From CF-161 sp035638495 (GTDB taxonomy: Bacteria > Chloroflexota > Dormibacteria > Dormibacterales > Dormibacteraceae), in the NCBI GenBank assembly GCA_035638495.1, contig DASQZW010000215.1, forward strand, positions 62,001 to 126,000: DNA of 64,000 nucleotides. The letters are read 5' to 3'. The notes below the pieces were generated by a model. That model ran no database searches and was not told where the DNA came from. It saw only the letters and a list, made by a program, of their open reading frames with translations. Below are positions 24,004-33,059 of the stretch, piece after piece. The position numbers and the translations under genes are program-made. Every line of letters starts with the position of its first letter. The first letter of the stretch is position 1.

Positions 24004-24088
24004 CGGATCACCCGGCCGCTCGGATGCGAACGCACCGCAGCTGAGCAGGCGACAGCGACCGGCTACCAGCGCCTGCCACGATCGTGAC

Positions 24089-24589
24089 GTGGAACAGGTC
24101 GCTCGACGGATCCGATCGCGCGCCGGGCGCCGGCCGGTGCGGACCGAGGACTGCGCCGCCCGCGAGCCGTCGGCGTTCATCAGCTACGCCACCGAGGATG
24201 GCGCTGTGCACGCCGCGCGACTCGACCGTGCACTGCGCCAGCACGGGGTGGTGACCTGGCTCTACGTGCGCGACATGGACGAGGCCGTCGACTTCACGTC
24301 GGGGCTGGAGCAGGCCATCCAGGCTGCCGACCGGCTGATCGCCTGCATCACGCTGGACGTGCAGCGCGCCGACAGCTACGTCAGACGGGAGATCGCGTAC
24401 GCGCAGCTCTGCGGGAAGCCCATCGCGGTCGCGCGGTTCGCCCCGGTCCGGCCGCCGATCTCCGTGGTGACGCACACGTACTTCGAGTTCCACAAGGACT
24501 GGGACGCGGCGTTCGAGCGGCTGCTCTTGTTCTGTCGGAGCGGCAGCGGAACCACGGCCGACCGCGCCGGCGGTCCGGTCGGGGGCTGA
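24089..24589 (+). CDS. Stand-alone TIR-domain protein
   Basis: The product has 166 residues; residues 28-155 form a TIR fold. It opens with SAFISYATEDGAVHAARLDRALRQHG (strand A, helix A), continues with VVTWLYVRDMD, GLEQAIQAADRLIACIT, and then DSYVRREIAYAQLCGKPIAVARF. The Glu of YVRREIAYA (E101) is at the position of the catalytic Glu of NAD-cleaving TIRs. Bacterial TIR proteins act as NADase or cyclic-ADP-ribose-forming effectors in defence systems such as Thoeris. No partner domain is fused. The GTG at 24089 was chosen because upstream codons look non-coding. It converges with the 1167-residue protein gene 23 bp away. Confidence 0.8.
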   Translation: MEQVARRIRSRAGRRPVRTEDCAAREPSAFISYATEDGAVHAARLDRALRQHGVVTWLYVRDMDEAVDFTSGLEQAIQAADRLIACITLDVQRADSYVRREIAYAQLCGKPIAVARFAPVRPPISVVTHTYFEFHKDWDAAFERLLLFCRSGSGTTADRAGGPVGG

Positions 24590-24612
24590 GTCGCACCGCT
24601 CACCGACACGGA

Positions 24613-27600
24613 TCAGTCGCGAAGGTGCGGGAGGATGGCGAACGCGAGGGCCGCGTTGCCCTTCGTGCGCAGCGCCGAGTCGAGGACGCCCAGCCAGGAC
24701 TGAATCTGGGCCTGCCGCACGTACCAGGTCGTTTCGGACAGGTCCCTGAGCCGGTCAGCGATCCGCAGCACGTACTCGTCGGCGGTGCAGTTCATGCCGT
24801 CGTGGTGGTCAAGGCGGCACCCGCTGAGTCCGGCCGACCTCGCGATCCAGAGGTGGAACTGACCGCCCAGTGCCTCCACCAGGTCAGCGAAGGGATCCAG
24901 GCCGTGCAGGGGGACCGTCGCCGCGGGAACGGGCCGCGGCCCGGCGTCCAGGCACATGAGACACAGCACGTCGTGCGCGGCGTCGTCGTGCACCTCGAAA
25001 ACGACCTGGAGGTGGGTGGCGGGCATCGCGTTCCGGCGCCAGTGCACGAGCAGCTCCGTCGCCCTGGGCAGGAGGTAGGACTCCGTCGGCAGCGCTGGGT
25101 CGTAGAGCAGATCGGGCACGTCGGTCAGGCGTCCCATGTCGATGCGACGCAGCGATGTGCTCAGGCGCTCGAGGGCTCCCGCGATGGCGCACATCCTGGC
25201 CGGATCGGCCTGCGGCGCCAGCGCCGCCCGCAGGATCTCGCCGCTCGCATCGAACGCACCGCGGAGGCCGAACCCGGCGGACCCCCTCCGATGACTGTTC
25301 CGGTACGAGCGATAGCGGGCATCGATCTCGCCCAGCCGCCGGGCGTGCTTGTCGAGCGACAGCGCGAGCTCGGCGACGGCCTCGCGGACCGGCTTCCCGT
25401 GCACCGTTGCGTTGACCCACCAGTGTGCCGGCGACATGTCCGGCGGGCAGCGGTATGCCTGGTGGAAGTGGAAGAAGTCCAGCGGACCCGTCGTGGCGCA
25501 GATGTCGACCCACCACCGGCCCAGCTCCGTGCCGAGCGTGCTCGGGACCAGCCGCCTGCCCTTCTCGGCCAGGTGCGTCATCGTGATCGGCGCCTCCAGC
25601 GAGAGGGCGAGGTGTCGGGTCAGGAGCAGCGCCACGCCGGCCAGCGGTTCGTGGAACTGCTCGGCCTTCCGCCTGACCAGCGCCAGGGACTCCGACGCTC
25701 TGGTCAGGCGGCTGTCGTCCAGACCGGCGCCGGAGGCCGGTATCGCCTGCTGCAGCTCGACGAGGACGGTGAGCGTGTCCCGGATCGCCGCGACGAACGG
25801 CCCGAGCGCGGTCTCGCCCTCGCCGGCACACTCCCGCAGCGTTGCGATGAACTCGGTCAGATGTGTCTCGGCCAGGCCGTCGGACGAGATCGCCAGCTCG
25901 TGCACAGGATCCCGGCTGAGCACCTCGGCCGCCGCCAGGCGCAGGCGCGCGTGCCTGCGCGCCGCGGCCGGGCCCGGGTCATCGTCCTGCACCGCGGCGG
26001 AGGCCTCCGGCGTCCCGAGCTTGCGGCTCATGAACGCGAGGTAGTGACGGCGCGGGTCGACCGCATCGCGGCCGCGCCGCTCGAGGAATCGGCAGAGCTC
26101 GTCCACGTCACCCCGACAGTTCCACCAGAGATCCTCGAGCGCGTCGTCGTCCAGGGAAAGGTCGCTGAGGACCACGAGACGCCGGATGTCGGCCGCGTAT
26201 CGCACTGCGGCCTGCGTCGTCGGGAAGGGGCTCGCGGCGTGGCGCTGCGCGGCGTCGATGGCCGACGCCAGCGATTGATCGGTATCGATGGTCCGCTCCC
26301 ACAGCGCCGCCGCCAGGAGCGCGAAGCGCCGGCTGGCAGGGGAGCCGGGCAGGTACAGGCGCGACTCCTCCCAGGCGGCGTTTCCCGCCGCGACGAGGTT
26401 CCCCAGCTCCAGGTGGACCGCGATCTGGGCGTTGCGCGCTCTCGTCCAGGGTCGGCGGCGCACGCGGCGGGCCAGAGCCGCGGCCGCGGCCTCGAGATAC
26501 CGGCGCCGGTCCCGCCACCGTTTTGTCAGCGACGCGAGATCGGCCAGGGATGCGTAGGCCAGCGCGGCTTCCACCTCGCGCTCGGCGACACGGTCAAGCA
26601 GACGCGCGAGGTGCTGCAGCAGGTGGTCGCGGCCGGGTTTCTCGCCCAGGCGCCGGCGCAGGCCCAGGATGAGGCCCTGGATCGTCACCCAGTTGTTCGG
26701 CTCCCGCCTCCACGCCTCCTCGAATGCCCTGTAGGACGCCACCAGGTCGCGTTCGTCGCGTCCCTCCCGGTAGTGGAGGTGGGTGGTCCCGGAGTCGAAC
26801 CACATCCGGCCGCGGAAGGGTGGCTCGTCAGGCAGCAGTCGCCAGCGCTCGAGCAGGCAGGCCTCGATCACCTGCTCGACCTCGGTCGAGATGTCGTTCA
26901 GGCGGTACGCCGCCTCGGGGACCGCGAGGTCCATGGTCGGCCGGGGCCGCTCCGTGGACGCGCGTTCGAGGAGGCGCGCCAGGTCGGGACGCTCGGCGGA
27001 CGGCTCGACGGCAGCGTGCCGGCCGCGCTCCTTCCAGGCCCGCACCACGTCGGGAACGAACCTCGCGCCAGGTCGCGCGCTGAGCGGCATGGCCTCGACC
27101 ACCCGCTCGGCCGCCGCCACGACGTCCTCCTCGTCGAGGGCTCCGCAGGCGTGAGCCACCGCTCGAGCGTGGCCCTCGCGCACCGCGGCGGGCGGGTCGG
27201 GCTCCAGCAGTCGCCAGGCGGCGCCGGTGAAGGGCACCGCGGCGCCCGTGCTCGCTTCGTCCGCGTCCATGATGTCGTTCGCCACCCGCATCGCCCAGTC
27301 CGCCAGGAGCTGCCGAAGCATGGACTGGCGGCCGTTGGGGTCCTCGGCCAGGTGGCTGGTGTCGGCGAGGAGACCGCTCGCGGCCCTGAGGTGCCGGAGG
27401 ATCGTGTGCGGCGCCCCCGCCTGGTCCAGGCCAGCCAGGTCTCCGCGCTCCAGGCACTCGGCGACCTGACGCGGCAGGACGTGGTGGAAGTCCGCGAGCC
27501 GCCACCGCGAGATCCGGTGGTCCCGCTCGGGCACCAGCCAGTACGCCGCTCGCCTCAGCCGCTCGGCGCGCTCGGCGTCCTCGCGGCGGGTCGCCGCAGC

Positions 27601-28116
27601 GGCGGCTCGGTCGGCGTGCTCGGCCAGGCCGATCGGGTCGTCGCGGACCAGGCAGAGCTTGGCACACGTAAGGCTGTTGACGAACCGCGACTGCGGGTCC
27701 ACGATCTCCACTCCCGTGGACTGGAGTCGTTCCAGGAGTTCCTCCAGGCGGTCGCAGGCGGTCGCGAACAGCAGCGCACAGGAATGCGCCCCCTCGTTCG
27801 AGCCAAGCGCCGCCGGATGCGCGAGCAGCAGGTCCAGTCCCTGCGCGGCGAGCGACGGCGAGAAGCCGGCGCGCACAGCCGCTTCGTAGATGGCGAGCTC
27901 GACATTCACGGCGTCGGCCGGCGGTGTGTCGTGGCTGGCCGCGATCAGTTGCTCGACGGTGCCCTCTAGCGCACCAGCGTGGGCTGCGCTACTCTTTCGA
28001 ATCTCTCTGACGGCGTGAGCTATGAAGGCGGCATGGTCGACGTCGGCTCCGGACAAACTACTGCGCGTGCTCACCGACCGAATGTCCGGACCGGGCATCT
28101 CATCGACCACATCCAC
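24613..28116 (-). CDS. Large helical-repeat protein with degenerate GHKL-like C-terminus, 1167 aa
   Basis: No known family is recognised. Most of the protein is Ala/Leu/Arg-rich helices consistent with TPR-like repeats, for example around LVASYRAFEEAWRREPNNWV and AEREVEAALAYASLADLASL. Near the C-terminus (about residues 1018-1102) the order ATELLVHWRRNAM, VLCLMCLDAGP and GLDPFADLVEALGGQFHLW imitates the N-box, DxGxG box and last helix/strand of histidine-kinase ATPases. The N-box Asn and one Gly are lost, so ATP hydrolysis is doubtful. I chose the GTG at 28116 because GGAGGTGA lies 5-6 nt upstream. It is flanked by TIR and P-loop genes and lies near receiver genes. Confidence 0.75.
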   Translation of the reverse strand: MDVVDEMPGPDIRSVSTRSSLSGADVDHAAFIAHAVREIRKSSAAHAGALEGTVEQLIAASHDTPPADAVNVELAIYEAAVRAGFSPSLAAQGLDLLLAHPAALGSNEGAHSCALLFATACDRLEELLERLQSTGVEIVDPQSRFVNSLTCAKLCLVRDDPIGLAEHADRAAAAATRREDAERAERLRRAAYWLVPERDHRISRWRLADFHHVLPRQVAECLERGDLAGLDQAGAPHTILRHLRAASGLLADTSHLAEDPNGRQSMLRQLLADWAMRVANDIMDADEASTGAAVPFTGAAWRLLEPDPPAAVREGHARAVAHACGALDEEDVVAAAERVVEAMPLSARPGARFVPDVVRAWKERGRHAAVEPSAERPDLARLLERASTERPRPTMDLAVPEAAYRLNDISTEVEQVIEACLLERWRLLPDEPPFRGRMWFDSGTTHLHYREGRDERDLVASYRAFEEAWRREPNNWVTIQGLILGLRRRLGEKPGRDHLLQHLARLLDRVAEREVEAALAYASLADLASLTKRWRDRRRYLEAAAAALARRVRRRPWTRARNAQIAVHLELGNLVAAGNAAWEESRLYLPGSPASRRFALLAAALWERTIDTDQSLASAIDAAQRHAASPFPTTQAAVRYAADIRRLVVLSDLSLDDDALEDLWWNCRGDVDELCRFLERRGRDAVDPRRHYLAFMSRKLGTPEASAAVQDDDPGPAAARRHARLRLAAAEVLSRDPVHELAISSDGLAETHLTEFIATLRECAGEGETALGPFVAAIRDTLTVLVELQQAIPASGAGLDDSRLTRASESLALVRRKAEQFHEPLAGVALLLTRHLALSLEAPITMTHLAEKGRRLVPSTLGTELGRWWVDICATTGPLDFFHFHQAYRCPPDMSPAHWWVNATVHGKPVREAVAELALSLDKHARRLGEIDARYRSYRNSHRRGSAGFGLRGAFDASGEILRAALAPQADPARMCAIAGALERLSTSLRRIDMGRLTDVPDLLYDPALPTESYLLPRATELLVHWRRNAMPATHLQVVFEVHDDAAHDVLCLMCLDAGPRPVPAATVPLHGLDPFADLVEALGGQFHLWIARSAGLSGCRLDHHDGMNCTADEYVLRIADRLRDLSETTWYVRQAQIQSWLGVLDSALRTKGNAALAFAILPHLRD

Positions 28117-28388
28117 CGCTCTCACCTCCCACGTCACGCCGGCGTCGTCACGGTGGCCCCCCGAACACCGCCCCCCGACGCGCATCGAACCGCAGCTAGC
28201 TCATCGAAACTGTACCGCGAACCCCGTTGCTGCGGACTGTCGCGGGACGAGCCCTTCGACAGCGCAGCGCAATGGCGCATGGCTACAATCGGCGGGTATC
28301 CGCGACGAGGTCGGGTGGTCAGCGGGCATGCGCCGTCACGTCGTGGCAATTCACCTGCACAGAACGCCAATCTCGTGGAGGCCGCCAG

Positions 28389-29123
28389 TTGATCGGAGCC
28401 CAGAGACCACCCACCCCGGACCAGGCGCCGGAGCGGACCCACGCCGCTCCCGGCCCGATGCCCAGGCATGTCGTCGAGTCTGTGGAGAGGCTGGCACATG
28501 CGATCAGGCGGCGGCGCAGTGCGCAGCCGTTCTTCATCGAGCTCGCCGGCACGCCTCGGGCCGGCAAGACCACAGCACTGAAGAGCCTCGCAGCGCTGCT
28601 ACAGAACTGCGACGTGATTGTTAAGACAGTGGACGAGAGCGCGCACCGCTGTCCCATTCCCGACAAGCGCCACCCCGCTTTCAACCTGTGGACGTGCCGG
28701 ACCACGGTCCATGAGATCCTCGAAGCACAGCGTGGCGACGGCAGGGTGGTGCTGATCGACAGAGGGGTCGCAGACGCGGAGTGCTGGTTCGACTGGCACG
28801 AAACGCGCCTGGACTCCCCGGCCAGGGTGGATCGCACGACCCTCAATCTCACCAGCCTGGCGCCCCGCGTGCCTGCCATGGACCTCGTACTGGTGATGGA
28901 GACCGATCCGGCTGTGGCGATGCAGCGCGACGGCAACGGGAGCGCCGGGTCGAAGGCGGGTCAGATCATGAACCCGGTGACCCTCGCCGAGCTCAACGCG
29001 TCGATAGACCGCACCGTGAAACGCTACGAAGCTCTGCTCCCACTGGAACGGCTGGACACGACGCACCTGACCGAGCACGAGGTCGTGTCGCAGCTGATCG
29101 ACCGGGCGCTCAAGCACTGCTGA
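28389..29123 (+). CDS. P-loop NTPase, nucleoside/nucleotide-kinase-like
   Basis: The product has 244 residues. Walker A is GTPRAGKTT (54-62) after a FFIELAG strand. A VVLIDRGVAD segment (D124, R125, G126, D129) resembles the DRG motif of deoxynucleoside and thymidylate kinases and AAA_28 ATPases. The rest includes DLVLVMETDPAVAMQRDGNG, like the LID-proximal strand of small-molecule kinases. The TTG start was chosen because GGAGG lies exactly 7 nt upstream; ATG 28458 has no ribosome site. It is divergent from the helical-repeat gene and converges with the receiver/wHTH gene (9 bp between stops). The substrate is unknown. Confidence 0.72.
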   Translation: MIGAQRPPTPDQAPERTHAAPGPMPRHVVESVERLAHAIRRRRSAQPFFIELAGTPRAGKTTALKSLAALLQNCDVIVKTVDESAHRCPIPDKRHPAFNLWTCRTTVHEILEAQRGDGRVVLIDRGVADAECWFDWHETRLDSPARVDRTTLNLTSLAPRVPAMDLVLVMETDPAVAMQRDGNGSAGSKAGQIMNPVTLAELNASIDRTVKRYEALLPLERLDTTHLTEHEVVSQLIDRALKHC

Positions 29124-29132
29124 GCGCGCCGC

Positions 29133-31076
29133 TCAGTCCCGCTCGCTCGGTCCGGCCAGGTCCGTCACCAGCCCGTGCAGCTCGTACGCCGTTCGCGCTC
29201 CGCGATGCGGAGTCCGGATCACGTCCGCGCCGACGCCGGGTGTGCCGATTGCCCGGTCGATCTTCTGACGCATGCGCCGGACGGTGAGGTGCACCTTGTT
29301 GAGGGCGTTGTACCCGTCCGGTGCGTGGGTACGGGAGAGCGACTCGAAGCACAGGGCCTCGAGCAGCTCCGCCTTGACCGCCTGGTTGGGACGTCGGATG
29401 AGCTCGTCGAGCAGGCACGCCTCCCGCGGCGAGAGTTCGCCGACCGGACGGCCGTCGACCTCGACTCGTCGCCGCGCGCGCCTGACGACGCGGTGACCCG
29501 GCGAGTCCTCGCGGCCCCGGATGACGCCGCGCCACAGCTCATCCGCCGCTCGCTGCAGCGAGGCCAGGAGCATGGCCCCGCATTCGATCCGGCCCGCGGC
29601 CTTGTCGATCACGTCCACCGTCCGGACCCCGGACTGGAACAGACCGGCCTGCAGCGTGTCTCGACGGCCATACGCCGAGAGCACGACCACCCGCGCACCC
29701 TGGTGCTGCTCGGCGATGTCCTCGACCAGGCGCATGCCCACGTCGGGGTGATCGCGGCCCGATCCCGGGTCGCGCAGACTCAGGTCGGCCACGACGATCG
29801 GCAGCGGCGGGCTGGCCAGCCTTCGCAGTGCCTCCGCCGCCGTCGCGACGCCGCTCGCGGTCCAGCCGTGGTCGCGGAGGAATTCCGTCACCCATCGTGA
29901 CCAGTCCCGATCGTCCTCGATCACCAGGACCGGCGGCAGCGACGGCGCCGCGCCGCCCGCGTGCGGCGGATCCTCCCAGCGCAGCCACGGCGCCAGCCGG
30001 TACTGCGTCGGGAGCCCCGGCCGGGGCCGGCTCTCGATCACCTGGCCCTGCGCGCTGGGGCTCTCCGCGTCGACCATCGCTCTGGCGAGCTTCCGCCTGA
30101 GCGCCGAGATCAGCGGCGGCACGGCAGACGGCCGGGGCGCGAGCTGGGTGTCACCGCAGGCGTCCGCGATGAGCTGCGGAGACTGCCACACGCTGTCCAG
30201 GGCCCGCAGCACGAGCGCTTCCTGGCCCTCCAGGCGCGATACCTCGACGTCGCCGATCCACGCCAGGTGACCCGTGTCCTCCTCGTAGGACATCGTGAGG
30301 GGCGCCGGGTATGCGAGCTCCCAGAGGCGCCGGTGCAGCCGCTCGGCGAAGTCGTGCCGGGTCTTGACGATGACGTCGTGACCGGTCAGACCGGATGCGG
30401 TCAGGCGAGGCCAGTAGCGCAGGTAGTCGCCGGCGCCGGTCACGAGCAGCGTCGCGTGACGGCGCTGGTAGGCCTCGGCCGCGACGACCAGCCCGTGAGG
30501 CCCGGGTCCGGCAATCGACGCCAGGGTGAGGTTCGCCACCACCAACCCCACCCCGCCCCGCTGCCCCAGCCGCGTCCGCGCGCCCTCCAGCGTTGTGGCG
30601 ACGTGGACCGGAACCGGTGGTCGCAGGGCGCTCGCGCACTCGCGCGTCAGCTCGACCACCTCCTCGCTCTCCCCGACCACCAGCAGCCAGGCGAACCTCC
30701 CACGGGAGGCCGCGCCGGTCGTGACGGTCGCGGTGCGCAGCGACCCGGCGGCCGGCGGCCGCTCGCCCTCCCGCAGAGCCACCAGCTGTCCGGCCGCGAT
30801 CTTGAGCATGGTGAGCCCGTTGCTGACCGGAGCGTGGAGGTACAGCGCGGCTCGCTCCTCGAGCGCGTTCAAGCGGTCGACCAGTCGCTTCACGTCCGCC
30901 GCCGCGTGCGCCGCCGGGTCGGTGAGCGACGCCAGCGCGCGTGCATCCTCCAGGATCGCGAGCGCCTCGACGGGCAGGAGGTCGCGAAACTCGGCCACCT
31001 CGTCCTGCCGGATACAGCGCAGCCGGCGCTCCTCCCAGATGCGCTGCCAGGTCAGCACGGGATTCTCAGACGCCAC
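29133..31076 (-). CDS. Tandem response regulator: pseudoreceiver-wHTH-receiver-wHTH, 647 aa
   Basis: After a helical N-terminus (1-125), residues 128-250 form a receiver-like domain whose acceptor Asp is replaced by Asn (N182 in VVANLTL), with T213 and K238 kept. Residues 268-365 are an OmpR-type winged helix (PPLISALRRKLARAM, then SRPRPGLPTQYRL). Residues 382-512 are a canonical receiver (E387, D388, D389, acceptor D431, S467, K492). Residues 530-635 are a second OmpR-type winged helix (ELSPREACLLDELIRRPNQ, then KVHLTVRRMRQKID). The GTG at 31076 overlaps the upstream receiver gene by 11 nt. Four domains in this order in one chain are very unusual. Probably a DNA-binding regulator of the locus. 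Confidence 0.82.
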   Translation of the reverse strand: MASENPVLTWQRIWEERRLRCIRQDEVAEFRDLLPVEALAILEDARALASLTDPAAHAAADVKRLVDRLNALEERAALYLHAPVSNGLTMLKIAAGQLVALREGERPPAAGSLRTATVTTGAASRGRFAWLLVVGESEEVVELTRECASALRPPVPVHVATTLEGARTRLGQRGGVGLVVANLTLASIAGPGPHGLVVAAEAYQRRHATLLVTGAGDYLRYWPRLTASGLTGHDVIVKTRHDFAERLHRRLWELAYPAPLTMSYEEDTGHLAWIGDVEVSRLEGQEALVLRALDSVWQSPQLIADACGDTQLAPRPSAVPPLISALRRKLARAMVDAESPSAQGQVIESRPRPGLPTQYRLAPWLRWEDPPHAGGAAPSLPPVLVIEDDRDWSRWVTEFLRDHGWTASGVATAAEALRRLASPPLPIVVADLSLRDPGSGRDHPDVGMRLVEDIAEQHQGARVVVLSAYGRRDTLQAGLFQSGVRTVDVIDKAAGRIECGAMLLASLQRAADELWRGVIRGREDSPGHRVVRRARRRVEVDGRPVGELSPREACLLDELIRRPNQAVKAELLEALCFESLSRTHAPDGYNALNKVHLTVRRMRQKIDRAIGTPGVGADVIRTPHRGARTAYELHGLVTDLAGPSERD

Positions 31077-31692
31077 CGTCCAGTCCCGGGAACAGCGCCG
31101 CCCGCACGTCGGCCAGTGCGCGACCCCACCGGCGGCCGTCGCGCGCCGCGCCCTCCAGCGCGTCGAACGCGGAGTCCAGCCGCAGCGCCCTGCCCAGCTC
31201 GGCCGCGATCGGGAGGCGCAGCAGAGCGCGCACCGCGTCAGGTCGCTCTGCCGGAGACGCGGCCTCCGCATCGCGCAGCGTCGCCCAGAGGCAGCCGGAG
31301 CCTCCGTCCCGCGGGACCCGGACGCCCGCCGCGCCGTAGACCAGGTCCGCCACCTCCTGCGCCGACCAGTTCGCGAGGACGGCGCCAGGATGCACCCAGC
31401 GCCGATGCGTGCTGGCCTGCACCACGACGCTGGCCGGGTGGCGGGCGAGCGCGTAGCACACCGCCTGGTAGCCGCGGACCGCGGGAGTCGGCGTCCCTGG
31501 CGGATCGCACAGCACGATGTCGCAGAGGACCAGGTCGAACGAGTCTGCCGCGAGCTTCCGAATCGCTTGCCCGACCGTGTCCGCCTGGTCGCTCACGACG
31601 CCGTGGACCGCCAGCTCCTCGCACATCTGAGTCCGGCGCTCCTGCTCGTCGTCCAGGACCAGCGCCGTGCGGAGCCGCGGTCCGCGGCTCAT
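31066..31692 (-). CDS. Receiver-domain protein with helical C-terminus, 208 aa
   Basis: The receiver spans residues 8-122: acidic D14-D15-E16, phospho-acceptor D58 in LVLCDIVL, and S94 or T95 in VVVQAST. The conserved Lys is not evident (LANWS region), so switching may be altered. An Ala/Arg-rich helical tail of about 85 residues follows and matches nothing I know. No DNA-binding domain is visible. Its ATG overlaps the stop of the upstream receiver gene by 4 nt, and its 3' end overlaps the tandem regulator gene by 11 nt. The three receiver genes are therefore one coupled unit. Confidence 0.78.
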   Translation of the reverse strand: MSRGPRLRTALVLDDEQERRTQMCEELAVHGVVSDQADTVGQAIRKLAADSFDLVLCDIVLCDPPGTPTPAVRGYQAVCYALARHPASVVVQASTHRRWVHPGAVLANWSAQEVADLVYGAAGVRVPRDGGSGCLWATLRDAEAASPAERPDAVRALLRLPIAAELGRALRLDSAFDALEGAARDGRRWGRALADVRAALFPGLDGGV

Positions 31693-33059
31693 GGGCCAGC
31701 GCCGGGCGGGGCGAACAGGCGCCGCGACGGCTCGTCAGCGAGCCAGGGGTCGTCCACCAGCCGGTGCAGGGCGATCGCCGCCGCGGTACGCAGCGCCTCC
31801 CGCCGCGGCTCGGCCGCGAGGTGCCACCCGGCCGTCGTCGCAAGCCACCGCTCGACGGCCGCGGAGGCTGACGTCGATCCCGACGCCGCGAGCCTCAGGT
31901 ATGTCCGCGCGGCGCCCTCCCACGCGGTCGCCCCTCGCACCACCCGGTCGAGTCCGTGGAAGCCGCCGGCACAGGCGCGCTGTGCGCGGTCGGCGGCGTT
32001 CGCCAGGTCCTCCAGATCCGCGCGCAGCCCGGCGGGGAGCGCCGGCGGCGGTCCGGTGAACGCTGCGGGCAGGACCGCGCTCCAGCGCTCAAGCACGTCG
32101 CGGCCGTGCCGCGTCCGCGTCAGCGCGTGCAGGCGAAGCAGCGGCTGCAGCTCCGAACGCCTCCGGCCGGTCAGGAGCGAGCGGAAGACCTCGTCGTCGC
32201 GCAGGTTGCGGCATGCGAACGCGGCGGCTCCGACCCGGATCTCGGCCGGCGTCCGGCCCAGGACCCTGGCTACCCGGCAGTCCCACGGCACGAGGTCCAG
32301 CGGAACCGGTTCGTCGGTCAGCACGAGCGATTCCTCGGGCCGTGCGCTCATGCACATCGCCAGCAGGGCGAACGCCGTGGGCCACGACCCGCCCGGTGCC
32401 CAGATCGTCAGCGAGAGGGGCCCGTCGGTGCACTGCGGGCCGGCGTCTGCCGCGTCCAGGATCGCCCCGTCCCAGGGCATGGCGAGCCCGGGACCGAGCA
32501 CGAAGAGCACGCCGTCGCGGGGCGTCGCGGGCGACGCGGCACCCGCTCGCAGCCGCGTCACCTGGCGCTCCAGCGCTCGGCGCGGGTCAGCGATGAGAGC
32601 GCGCTTCGACAGGTGTCCGGCGAATCCTTCGACCTGGACCGGGATCGGCGGGCTGGCGTGCGACGTGAGGAGGATCAGTCGGGTGGACGGGATTCGGCCG
32701 GCGCGGATGTCCTCGCCGAGCCGCGCCAGGATGAAGAGGCCCTGGTGGAGCCGAACGTCCCAACCCTCCGTGGCGCCGCCGGCCTCGATGTCCGCCGCGG
32801 TCAGGAGGTCCGCGTCCGCCACCGCTTCCGTGTCGAAGGCCTGGTCGATGAGGACGACGTCCACGAGCGGTCCGAGGCCCGGATCCCGCAGCAGCTCGAG
32901 CGCCGAGCGATAGCCGGTCCTCCACTCGACACGGATCCCGTGCGGGCGCAGGTGCCGCTGGATCAGGTCACGCTGCTCGTCGCTGTCGTCGATCAGCAGC
33001 GCGATCGGCGACGAGTCCGGCGAGCACTCCGCGCGATCGCCGGAGCTGGCCGGGCTCAT
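31689..33059 (-). CDS. Receiver-domain protein with unknown C-terminal region, 456 aa
   Basis: The N-terminal receiver (residues 18-165) has D24-D25, acceptor D72 in VVLIDQAF, T132/S133 in ILLTSHA and K152 in LSKRALI. About 30 extra residues follow D72 and reach helix three. Residues 180-280 (GVLFVLGPGLAMPWDGAILD, then LTIWAPGGSWPTAF) look like an alpha/beta domain, and the last 170 residues are helical. The family of the C-terminus is unknown. The ATG overlaps the stop of a 37-codon ORF by 4 nt and its own stop overlaps the next ATG by 4 nt, so the unit is tightly coupled. Confidence 0.78.
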   Translation of the reverse strand: MSPASSGDRAECSPDSSPIALLIDDSDEQRDLIQRHLRPHGIRVEWRTGYRSALELLRDPGLGPLVDVVLIDQAFDTEAVADADLLTAADIEAGGATEGWDVRLHQGLFILARLGEDIRAGRIPSTRLILLTSHASPPIPVQVEGFAGHLSKRALIADPRRALERQVTRLRAGAASPATPRDGVLFVLGPGLAMPWDGAILDAADAGPQCTDGPLSLTIWAPGGSWPTAFALLAMCMSARPEESLVLTDEPVPLDLVPWDCRVARVLGRTPAEIRVGAAAFACRNLRDDEVFRSLLTGRRRSELQPLLRLHALTRTRHGRDVLERWSAVLPAAFTGPPPALPAGLRADLEDLANAADRAQRACAGGFHGLDRVVRGATAWEGAARTYLRLAASGSTSASAAVERWLATTAGWHLAAEPRREALRTAAAIALHRLVDDPWLADEPSRRLFAPPGAGP

